Shown here piece after piece: positions 1 to 5,683 of a stretch of DNA of 7,110 nt. The DNA comes from Pseudomonadota bacterium (GTDB lineage: Bacteria; Pseudomonadota; Gammaproteobacteria; Steroidobacterales; Steroidobacteraceae): the NCBI GenBank assembly GCA_021850555.1, contig JAJZLX010000677.1, positions 1-7,110 on the forward strand. Reading direction: 5' to 3'. The number at the start of each line of letters is the position of its first letter. Position 1 is the stretch's first letter. Both the position numbers and the translations under genes were made by a program. The notes beneath the pieces are model-generated. The model was given only the letters and a program-made list of their open reading frames with translations, searched no databases and was not told the origin of the DNA.

Positions 1-437
1 TCCCTCGCCAACTGCTCGGCTTCCTGGTAAACACCCCCGGGATCGTCGGTGAAATGGCACTGCCCGCCCTGAAACTCGATGGCGGCGATCTTCTCGGCCG
101 CGGTCGCCCGCGGCACCACCGCGATGAAGCGCAGGCCCAGCATGCGCGCGAAGTAGGCCTCAGACACGGCGGTCGAGCCGCTGGAAGCCTCGACGATGGG
201 GGTATCGGGGCCGATCCAGCCGTTGCAGAGCGCATACAGGAACAGCGAACGGGCAAGTCTGTGCTTCAAGCTCCCGGTCGGATGGCTGGATTCGTCCTTG
301 AAATACAGCTCGATGCCCGGGTAGTGCGGCAGCTCGATCGGGATGAGGTGCGTATCGGCGGAGCGGTTGAAGTCCGCCTCGATCCGGCGGACCGCCTGGT
401 CCGTCCAAGTCCGCCGTCCGGCCTGATGTGTTGGCAT
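1..437 (-). CDS. PLP-dependent cysteine synthase family protein (3' end beyond window)
   Basis: This is the N-terminal 145 residues of a fold-type II PLP enzyme of the cysteine synthase/cystathionine beta-synthase superfamily, running off the left edge. The PLP lysine is K58 in HPTGSLKHR, equivalent to the PSGSVKDR segment of CysK. The substrate-binding loop reads SSGSTA (residues 85-90) where classical CysK/CysM have a SGNTG-type loop. A GGQCHF segment follows near residue 128. These features mark the divergent cysteine synthase-like clade common in Proteobacteria, which I recall as also containing mycobacterial Cds1-type cysteine desulfhydrases. Synthase versus desulfhydrase activity cannot be decided here. 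The ATG at 437 is the first in-frame start, because an in-frame TAA lies just upstream. No strong Shine-Dalgarno is visible. It diverges from the radical SAM gene. Family is confident; exact reaction is not. Confidence 0.88.
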   Translation of the reverse strand, partial: MPTHQAGRRTWTDQAVRRIEADFNRSADTHLIPIELPHYPGIELYFKDESSHPTGSLKHRLARSLFLYALCNGWIGPDTPIVEASSGSTAVSEAYFARMLGLRFIAVVPRATAAEKIAAIEFQGGQCHFTDDPGGVYQEAEQLAR

Positions 438-478
438 CCGGCGAACTTATCATTTCGCGACGCTGCACGACAGTCCAT

Positions 479-492
479 TTGACGCAGATCAG
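479..492. promoter_or_regulatory. Imperfect FNR-box-like palindrome upstream of the radical SAM gene
   Basis: The site reads TTGACGCAGATCAG, matching the FNR/ANR consensus TTGAT-N4-ATCAA at 8 of 10 positions. Its centre (485.5) lies 31 bases before the centre of a weak -10-like TACGCT (514-519), close to the geometry of a class II FNR-activated promoter. That promoter would start transcription near 526, about 25 bases before the radical SAM ATG. The site also lies upstream of the divergent PLP gene, but no equally well spaced -10 is seen on that side. It is a sequence match only and could be chance. Confidence 0.35.
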
Positions 493-550
493 ACGACTCG
501 TGCCGCGGGCGGCTACGCTTGTACGACACACCGTCGCGAAGGCCCGCCGC

Positions 551-2431
551 ATGCGCCTGCTGTTGATCAACCCGAAGGCCCCGGAGAGCTTCTGGAATTT
601 CCACTGGGCGGTGAGCAGGATTCTGCCCGGCAAGCGGGCCGTCAATCCGCCGCTCGGACTCGCCACGCTCGCCGCACTCTGCCCGCCGCACTGGCAGGTG
701 CGTATCGTCGATGAGAACGTCGAGCCGCTGCCGCTTGCGCCCGAGGCGGACCTCATCGGGATCGGCGGCATGGGCGTGCAGTTTCCGCGCCAGCGGGAGC
801 TGCTGGAATACTACCGCGGCAAGGGCTACCCGGTCGTCGCCGGCGGCAGCTACGCCTCCCTTTGCCCGGAGCATTTTGAGCACCTCGCCGACTCGGTGAT
901 CTGCGGCGAGGCCGAGCGCATCTGGCCGCAGTTTTGCGCCGACTTCGAGGCCGGCAAGCCGCTCGCCCTGTACCGGGAAACCGGTACGGTAGATCTGCGC
1001 ATCTCGCCGACGCCGCGCTTCGATCTGCTCAAGCTCGATCTTTACACGATGGCGAGCATGCAGTTCTCGCGCGGCTGCCCCTACATGTGCGAGTTCTGCG
1101 ACATCATCGTGATGTTCGGCCGCAAGCCGCGCCACAAGAGCCTTGAGCAGATCGGCGCCGAGCTCGACGTCCTGCGCGAGCGCGGCGTGCACAAGGTGTT
1201 CTTCGTCGACGACAACCTCATCGGCAACCTGAAGGTCGCCAAGAGCCTGTTGCGATTCCTCATCGACTACCAGGCTCGCCACCGTTACGTGTTCAGCTTC
1301 GGCACCGAGGCCTCGCTCAACCTCGCGCACGACGAGGAGCTGATGGAGCTGTTTCGCGCCGCGCACTTCCGCTGGGTGTTCATCGGCATCGAGTCGCCCG
1401 ACGAGGCGAGTCTGCGCGAGACGCGCAAACTGCAGAACACGCGCGTGGACCCGCTCCCGGCCGTGCAGCAGATCCATGCGCACGGCATCGAGGTGCTGGC
1501 CGGCTTCATCGTCGGCTTCGACAACGACACGGTGAGCACCTTCGAGCGCCAGTACGAGTTCATCGTGCGCTCGGGCATCCAGACGGCAATGATCGGCTTG
1601 CTCAACGCCATGCCGCGCACGCCGCTTTACGAGCGGCTGCAAGCGGCCGGCCGGCTGCGCGAGCAGGACAGCAGCGGCGACAACACCAAGCTCTCCACCA
1701 ACGTCGTGCCCCTGGGAATGTCGCACGAGGAGCTGATCGCCGGCTACCGCCGGCTGCACGAGCGGCTGCTCGCGGACGGCGCGATCGCCCGGCGCATCCG
1801 CAACAAGAACCGATTCCTCGGCAGATCCTCGGGCGGTCCGGCCCTGGAATACGGCGCGGGCGCGAGCCTGCGCATCGTGCTGCGGTTTTTCCGTCGCGGA
1901 CTTCTGCCGGCAGGCCCGGTGCGCCTCTGGCACTTCCTGCGCAGCTTCCCTTGGGCGAAGCCATGGCAGATCCCGCTCACGCTCGGCGACTGGATCGTGG
2001 GGCTGTCGATGCAGGACTACGCCAAGCGGCATTTCGCCGGGACAGCGACCGAAAGTCCCGCGGTATGGAACAAGCGCCTGGTCCGTCTTGCGCAGGCGCT
2101 GCGACGCTGCGACGCCGGCAAAGTCACCATCAGCCATGGCGTGTGCGAGCGCGGCACACCGGTGCTGGCGCTGTCTTTGCGCGCCGTGCCCGGGCGCGGG
2201 CTGAGGCGCGCCGCGGTGCAGCTGCGCTCCCTGCTCAAGGAAACGCCCGCGCGGCTGACGCTACGCTTCGAGGAAGTCCGCGCGGCAGATGTGCCCCGGC
2301 TGCAGCGGCTCCTCTGCCGCCTGGCGCACTTCGCCGACAAGGTCTCGATCGAGGCCGAGGCCTTTCACGGCCTGGCCGCGCTCAATGCCTGGCCGTTTCA
2401 GGTGCGGTTGGCCGCTCCGGCGGGCACATGA
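551..2431 (+). CDS. B12-binding-domain radical SAM protein, HpnP-like/DUF4070 family
   Basis: This 626-residue protein has an N-terminal cobalamin-binding-type Rossmann domain (about 1-140; starts MRLLLINP). A radical SAM core follows (about 166-345) with the 4Fe-4S motif CPYMCEFC (C176, C180, C183). Next is a DUF4070 region (about 345-490) with the hallmark TPLYERL...GRL segment and a TNVVP stretch. The usual DxHxxG cobalamin motif is absent, as is common in this radical SAM group. Relatives include HpnP, the hopanoid C-2 methylase, but many family members have no known substrate. A C-terminal stretch of about 115 residues exceeds the usual length of roughly 500. I chose the ATG at 551 because the conserved N-terminus begins there and GAAGG lies 8 bases upstream. 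An in-frame ATG at 428 would add 41 residues unlike the family. It converges on fnr, 19 bases away. The family is secure; the substrate (hopanoid, other lipid or something else) is unknown. Confidence 0.9.
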   Translation: MRLLLINPKAPESFWNFHWAVSRILPGKRAVNPPLGLATLAALCPPHWQVRIVDENVEPLPLAPEADLIGIGGMGVQFPRQRELLEYYRGKGYPVVAGGSYASLCPEHFEHLADSVICGEAERIWPQFCADFEAGKPLALYRETGTVDLRISPTPRFDLLKLDLYTMASMQFSRGCPYMCEFCDIIVMFGRKPRHKSLEQIGAELDVLRERGVHKVFFVDDNLIGNLKVAKSLLRFLIDYQARHRYVFSFGTEASLNLAHDEELMELFRAAHFRWVFIGIESPDEASLRETRKLQNTRVDPLPAVQQIHAHGIEVLAGFIVGFDNDTVSTFERQYEFIVRSGIQTAMIGLLNAMPRTPLYERLQAAGRLREQDSSGDNTKLSTNVVPLGMSHEELIAGYRRLHERLLADGAIARRIRNKNRFLGRSSGGPALEYGAGASLRIVLRFFRRGLLPAGPVRLWHFLRSFPWAKPWQIPLTLGDWIVGLSMQDYAKRHFAGTATESPAVWNKRLVRLAQALRRCDAGKVTISHGVCERGTPVLALSLRAVPGRGLRRAAVQLRSLLKETPARLTLRFEEVRAADVPRLQRLLCRLAHFADKVSIEAEAFHGLAALNAWPFQVRLAAPAGT

Positions 2432-2450
2432 CCCCCGGCGACGGGTCGCA

Positions 2451-3209
2451 TCAGGACGCGTACCCGCCCATCGATGCGAGCGCCTCCGGCCGCAGCAGAG
2501 TGATATAGCGCGCTCGCACCTCCAGCCAGCCCGAGCGCTTGAACGTCCCGAGGGCTCGGCTGACCGTCTCCAGCGTAAGGCCGAGATGGCGCGCAATGTC
2601 CCCGCGGCTCATGCTGAGGCGAAATTGCGTCGGCGACAGCCCGCGCAGCTCGAGGCGGCGCGACAGGTCCGCCAGGAAGCCTGCCACGCGGCCGCGGGCA
2701 TCGCACGTGCCGAGCTCCGCCCGCAGCCTCAAGGACTCATCGAGCGCCTCTCCAAGCAGCCGCAGCACTTCACGGCGCAGCCCGGACAGCTGCTCGAGCA
2801 AAGGCTCGAGCCGGGTCAAGGGGATGCGGCAGTAACTCGTGGGCTCGAGCGCCGCGACCTCGCACGCATACCGGTCGCTGGCGAAACCCTCCAGCCCCAC
2901 GATCTCCCCGGGCAGTACAAAGCCGTGCACGCGCTCCGTTCCGTTCATGCTGACGGCATATCGCTTGGCAGAGCCGCTGCGTACGACGTACAGAGCGTCC
3001 ATCTGTGTTCCGGCACGGACCAGGCTGGCGCCCGCAGAGAGCTGCCGGCCTCGCTCCACGACGCCCTCGAGGATCCGTGCCTCCCGAGGAGGAAGGCGCG
3101 CCGGCAGACAGAGGGTATTGAGCGCGCAGCTGCCGCAAGAGACCCGCGCAAGCGCGCTCCGGCAGGAATCAGCGGACGAGGAAGCGCTCGTTTGCCGTTG
3201 ATGTTTCAT
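2451..3209 (-). CDS. fnr: FNR/ANR-type oxygen-sensing transcriptional regulator
   Basis: This 252-residue Crp/Fnr-family activator/repressor is close in length to E. coli FNR (250). The N-terminal cluster reads C25-x2-C28-x5-C34, and a fourth cysteine is C127 in the SYCRIP segment. All four match the E. coli 4Fe-4S ligands C20, C23, C29 and C122 with a constant offset of five. The cyclic-nucleotide-binding-like beta-roll spans about 36-130, followed by the dimerisation helix. The helix-turn-helix MSRGDIARHLGL-TLETVSR supplies the FNR-specific E214, S217 and R218 (E209, S212, R213 in E. coli). The protein should therefore bind TTGAT-N4-ATCAA-type sites when oxygen is absent. The start at 3209 follows a good AGGGTGAG ribosome-binding site. 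An ATG at 3278 would add 23 residues and lies inside the FNR box, so I rejected it. Its promoter region is shared with the divergent ubiT. Confidence 0.95.
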   Translation of the reverse strand: MKHQRQTSASSSADSCRSALARVSCGSCALNTLCLPARLPPREARILEGVVERGRQLSAGASLVRAGTQMDALYVVRSGSAKRYAVSMNGTERVHGFVLPGEIVGLEGFASDRYACEVAALEPTSYCRIPLTRLEPLLEQLSGLRREVLRLLGEALDESLRLRAELGTCDARGRVAGFLADLSRRLELRGLSPTQFRLSMSRGDIARHLGLTLETVSRALGTFKRSGWLEVRARYITLLRPEALASMGGYAS

Positions 3210-3216
3210 GTGAATT

Positions 3217-3224
3217 CTCACCCT
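3217..3224 (-). promoter_or_regulatory. Ribosome-binding site deciding the fnr start
   Basis: On the minus strand this reads AGGGTGAG, 7 bases before the ATG at 3209. It favours that start over the upstream in-frame ATG at 3278, which has no such site. Confidence 0.7.
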
Positions 3225-3225
3225 A

Positions 3226-3240
3226 GCGCGCCCGGCGCGC
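3226..3240 (-). other. GC-rich stem-loop in the fnr leader
   Basis: A perfect six-base-pair GCGCGC stem closes a three-base CGG loop on the minus strand, immediately before the AGGGTGAG ribosome-binding site. If fnr is transcribed from the promoter proposed at 3252-3278, the hairpin would sit almost at the 5' end of the mRNA and could stabilise it or modulate translation. No U-tract follows, so it is not an intrinsic terminator. Short GC palindromes also arise by chance in GC-rich DNA. Confidence 0.3.
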
Positions 3241-3251
3241 AGGCCCAATCC

Positions 3252-3278
3252 GTAATACTGGCACTTGACACCGGTCAA
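3252..3278 (-). promoter_or_regulatory. Putative fnr promoter overlapping the FNR box
   Basis: On the minus strand, TTGACC (3278-3273) can serve as a -35 and TATTAC (3257-3252) as a -10, with a short 15-base spacer. Transcription would begin near 3245. Because the -35 lies inside the FNR palindrome, bound FNR would compete with RNA polymerase. This fits negative autoregulation, which is known for E. coli fnr. The promoter itself is inferred from weak matches. Confidence 0.4.
3265..3278. promoter_or_regulatory. FNR/ANR box between fnr and ubiT
   Basis: The site reads TTGACACCGGTCAA: five-base arms TTGAC/GTCAA form a perfect inverted repeat around four bases, with the full TTGA-N6-TCAA core. 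It differs from the consensus TTGAT-N4-ATCAA only at the inner base of each arm. Its centre (3271.5) is 32 bases before the centre of a -10-like TACCAT in front of ubiT, the spacing expected of a class II FNR-activated promoter. On the other side it overlaps the likely fnr -35. FNR activation of ubiUVT is established in E. coli, so its presence beside ubiT and an fnr gene is well supported by context. Confidence 0.8.
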
Positions 3279-3300
3279 ACGCCATGGATCGCGTCTCCCC

Positions 3301-3306
3301 TACCAT
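3301..3306 (+). promoter_or_regulatory. Putative -10 element of the ubiT promoter
   Basis: TACCAT matches four of six bases of TATAAT and lies at the distance from the FNR box expected for activation from about -41.5. Transcription would start at about 3313, directly at the preferred ubiT ATG (3314), which would give a leaderless message. No better -10 is visible in the gap. Confidence 0.45.
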
Positions 3307-3313
3307 GGGCGTC

Positions 3314-3787
3314 ATGAACCGCCTGTTCGCACTCGCATCGCGATTGCCGCCACCGCCCGGCGCCGAGACCGTGCCCAGTCGGCTCTTCACGCCGCTCTTC
3401 AATCACTGGGCGCGTGGCCAAAGCCTGGGCGAATCGCTCGCAGCGCTCGAAGGCAAACGGATACGCATCCAGGTCACGGACCTGCCGCTGAGACTGAACC
3501 TGCTCGTCGCCTCGGGCCGGCTGCGGGCCGGCACGGCCCAAATCCCGCCGCACGTCACCTTTCGCGGGCGGCTGCGCGATTTCTGGCGGCTCGCCACCCG
3601 GGCCGAGGACCCCGACACGCTGTTTTTCGAGCGCCGGCTCGCCGTCGAGGGAGAGACGGAGACGGGTCTTGCCATGAAGAATGCGCTGGATGCGCTCGAT
3701 TGGGACTGGTCCCGTCACGTGCGGGCCGTGTTGCCGCTGCTGCCGGCCGAGGCGCTCATCGCGCTGGGCCGGCGCCTGAGACCCTAG
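3314..3787 (+). CDS. ubiT: UbiT, SCP2-domain accessory factor of O2-independent ubiquinone synthesis
   Basis: This 157-residue protein has an SCP2 lipid-binding-like domain (about 35-130). It contains the UbiT signature around residues 98-119, including EDPDTLFFERRL and EGETETGL, nearly as in E. coli UbiT/YhbT (174 residues). UbiT is required for ubiquinone synthesis without oxygen and is thought to bind the prenyl lipid intermediates or organise the Ubi proteins. I chose the ATG at 3314 because the predicted transcription start lies at it and the N-terminus then resembles the family. In-frame ATGs at 3284 and 3305 are alternatives, and none has a clear Shine-Dalgarno. The gene diverges from fnr across an FNR box. 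Its last 32 bases overlap the 3' end of the convergent ubiV. Identity is strong from the motifs and from having ubiU and ubiV next to it; the start is less certain. Confidence 0.92.
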   Translation: MNRLFALASRLPPPPGAETVPSRLFTPLFNHWARGQSLGESLAALEGKRIRIQVTDLPLRLNLLVASGRLRAGTAQIPPHVTFRGRLRDFWRLATRAEDPDTLFFERRLAVEGETETGLAMKNALDALDWDWSRHVRAVLPLLPAEALIALGRRLRP

Positions 3788-4643
3788 CCGTGTGCACATA
3801 ATCCTCGCAATAGCCGCCCGGCAACGCCGTGGGCGGACACTGCGCGCCGTGCGCGTCCGAGTCAAGCGCCGCGCGGAACGCACCGACCACTTCCTCGAAC
3901 CGCACTGCCGCAACCGAATGCGGCGACAGCCGCAGCACATCCACTCCGGCGCGCCCGAGGACATCGATTTGGCCGATGAGGTTGCGCACCTGCGCCGATT
4001 GAGTCTGGATCCCATTGAGCGCCAGGAGCGGCTCGCCTTCGCGCGTGTGCACGGTAAGTCCGTCGACGTCCTCGGCACAAACGAAGCCGCAGTCGTCCTT
4101 GTGCCGGCGGCGCACGCGCGCGCTGAAGCACCGGGCGGAGAACGCAAGCGGCATCCTGCCGTAGGCGAACACTTCGGCCTCGAGGCCCGGGGGCCGCTGG
4201 CTGAGCAGCGCTGAGAGCGTGGCGGTGTCGAGCTCCACCGGCGCCACCCAGCGCCGCATGCCGAGAGACGAGAGCAGAGAGAGCGTCGCCGAGTTGTACA
4301 CGTTCAGATGAGGTCCGGCGACGAACGGCCGGTCCCGCAACAGCTGCACGGCCGCCATGTCGTTGGCCTCGATGAGATCGGCCATGGCGACGGTGTGGAC
4401 GAGGGAGGAGAGCTCCGACTCCGCTTCCATGAGCGCCAGAGTGGAGACCACCACTTCCTTGCCGGCGGCGGACAGGTCACGGCCGATGGCGATCCAGTCG
4501 GCGCGGCGCAGCAGCCGGCGCTTCGAGCACACGACCTCGCCGAGATAGACGATGTCGACCGGCAGCCCCGCGAGCTCCCGGTAGAACGCAAACACCCCGG
4601 ATCGATCCCAGAGATAGAGCAGCGGGCCGACCGAGAGCCGCAT
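3756..4643 (-). CDS. ubiV: UbiV, iron-sulfur U32-family subunit for anaerobic ubiquinone hydroxylation
   Basis: This 295-residue protein belongs to the U32 peptidase-like family and is close in length to E. coli UbiV (292). Cysteines C39, C172, C185 and C189 have the same ligand pattern as the E. coli 4Fe-4S cluster (C39, C180, C193, C197): the first position is identical and the C-x12-C-x3-C spacing is kept. UbiV forms a heterodimer with UbiU that hydroxylates the ubiquinone ring without oxygen, using prephenate as the reported hydroxyl source. The name peptidase is historical. The start at 4643 (MRLSVGPLLYLW) is 11 bases after the ubiU stop. AGGG lies about 10 bases upstream. A much longer in-frame extension to 4958 is only a shadow of ubiU coding sequence. 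The C-terminus, after a conserved CEDYVH segment, overlaps the convergent ubiT by 32 bases. Confidence 0.95.
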   Translation of the reverse strand: MRLSVGPLLYLWDRSGVFAFYRELAGLPVDIVYLGEVVCSKRRLLRRADWIAIGRDLSAAGKEVVVSTLALMEAESELSSLVHTVAMADLIEANDMAAVQLLRDRPFVAGPHLNVYNSATLSLLSSLGMRRWVAPVELDTATLSALLSQRPPGLEAEVFAYGRMPLAFSARCFSARVRRRHKDDCGFVCAEDVDGLTVHTREGEPLLALNGIQTQSAQVRNLIGQIDVLGRAGVDVLRLSPHSVAAVRFEEVVGAFRAALDSDAHGAQCPPTALPGGYCEDYVHTARVSGAGPAR

Positions 4644-4654
4644 GCCGGCGCGCC

Positions 4655-5683
4655 CTACTGCCATGGCCGGGAGTACGCACCCAGCGTGTGGGTGCGTCCC
4701 TCCGCCAGACGCTCCAGCGCCGCGCTCGCGAGGGCCTGGGGCCGATAGCGCTGCGGGTCGCGCAGGCAGGCATCGAGCTCTGCGCGCAGCATCCGCGTGA
4801 CCTGTGCCACGTATGCCGGGCTGCGCTGGCGTCCCTCCACCTTGATCGCGCGCACGCCCGCGCTCACCAGCTGCGGCAGGATGTCGAGCACGTTGAGACT
4901 GGTCGGCTCCTCGAGGGCGTGCATGACGTTGCCGAGCGCCTCGAACCGCCCCTTGCAAAGCGTGGGATAGCCGGCAGCTTCTCCCGGCGTGAACTCATCG
5001 ATGAGCACGCCATTCAAACGCACCCGCCGCCCTGCCCCCGTCTCCTCCCAGCGCACGGCATGCGCCGGAGAGCACACTCCGTGGGTATTCGGAGACTCCC
5101 CGGTCACGTGGGACGAGAGGGCGCAACGCCCTTCCACCATGATGCACAGACTCCCGAAGCCGAACACCTCGATCTCGAGCTGAGTGTGCTCGATCACCTG
5201 TCGCACCTGGGCCAGCGAGAGCACCCGGGGCAACACGGCGCGGCGCACGCCGAACTGCCGCTCGTAGAACTGCAGAGCCCGCCAGTTGGTGGCCGAGGCC
5301 TGCACCGACAGATGGCGGTTGAGCCGCGGATGCTGCTCATCGGCATATTGCAGCAGGCCCACGTCGGCAAGAATCACCGCGTCGGCCTCGAGACGGGCGG
5401 CCTCATCCACCGCCCGCCTCGCCCCCTCCCACAACTGCGGCCGTGGATAGACATTGAGCGCGACGAAGACCCGCGCACCGCGCCGGTGCGCATACTCGAT
5501 CCCCTGGCGCGCATCCTCGGCGGAAAAGTTCAGGCCCGGAAAATTGCGCGCGTTGAGTCCATCGCGAAAGCCGATGTACACCGCGTCTGCCCCGTTGTCG
5601 ACCGCGGCACGCAGCGCCGGCAGGCTCCCCGCGGGGCACACCAGCTCGATCGGGGGACGCTTCTTTTCGCTTGTCTCAGGCAC
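4655..5683 (-). CDS. ubiU: UbiU, iron-sulfur U32-family subunit for anaerobic ubiquinone hydroxylation
   Basis: This 342-residue U32-family protein aligns along its length with E. coli UbiU/YhbU (331). Recognisable segments include [66 protein letters not shown] and [10 protein letters not shown]. The four 4Fe-4S ligands C180, C187, C204 and C243 match E. coli C169, C176, C193 and C232 at a constant offset of 11. With UbiV it performs the oxygen-independent ring hydroxylations. The start is taken as GTG at 5683, about 10 bases after a GGAG. No ATG is available near the conserved N-terminus, and an in-frame ATG at 5947 lies deep in ubiD. The start overlaps the ubiD stop by 8 bases, suggesting translational coupling. 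The offset means about 11 extra N-terminal residues (PETSEKK region), so the exact start has some doubt. Confidence 0.95.
   Translation of the reverse strand: MPETSEKKRPPIELVCPAGSLPALRAAVDNGADAVYIGFRDGLNARNFPGLNFSAEDARQGIEYAHRRGARVFVALNVYPRPQLWEGARRAVDEAARLEADAVILADVGLLQYADEQHPRLNRHLSVQASATNWRALQFYERQFGVRRAVLPRVLSLAQVRQVIEHTQLEIEVFGFGSLCIMVEGRCALSSHVTGESPNTHGVCSPAHAVRWEETGAGRRVRLNGVLIDEFTPGEAAGYPTLCKGRFEALGNVMHALEEPTSLNVLDILPQLVSAGVRAIKVEGRQRSPAYVAQVTRMLRAELDACLRDPQRYRPQALASAALERLAEGRTHTLGAYSRPWQ

Noticed and set aside
447..452. -10-like TGATAA on the minus strand for the PLP gene
   Set aside because: It lies too close to the ATG, has no well spaced -35, and its distance from the FNR-like site (36 bases between centres) does not fit class II activation.
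428..550. N-terminal extension of the radical SAM gene to the ATG at 428
   Set aside because: The extra 41 residues are unlike the family, would overlap the divergent PLP gene start, and the ATG at 551 has a better ribosome-binding site and the conserved MRLLLINP start.
266..2137. Long minus-strand open frame (623 codons) antisense to the radical SAM gene
   Set aside because: Its translation is rich in Arg, Ala, His and Glu with no recognisable domain. It mirrors the codon pattern of the real plus-strand gene and runs through the PLP enzyme in a different frame, as is typical of GC-rich DNA.
2432..2450. Possible terminator between the convergent radical SAM and fnr genes
   Set aside because: The 19-base gap has no stem-loop followed by a T-run on either strand.
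3210..3278. N-terminal extension of FNR to the ATG at 3278
   Set aside because: That ATG lies inside the FNR box and upstream of the likely transcription start, whereas the ATG at 3209 has a strong ribosome-binding site and gives the usual FNR length.
2289..3317. Plus-strand open frame of 342 codons opposite fnr
   Set aside because: It lies antisense to a clear FNR protein, overlaps the end of the radical SAM gene and shows no domain; it is a shadow frame.
4644..4958. Extension of ubiV to an ATG at 4958
   Set aside because: The added 105 residues are out-of-frame ubiU sequence with no UbiV similarity. The start at 4643 puts the first cluster cysteine at C39, exactly as in E. coli.
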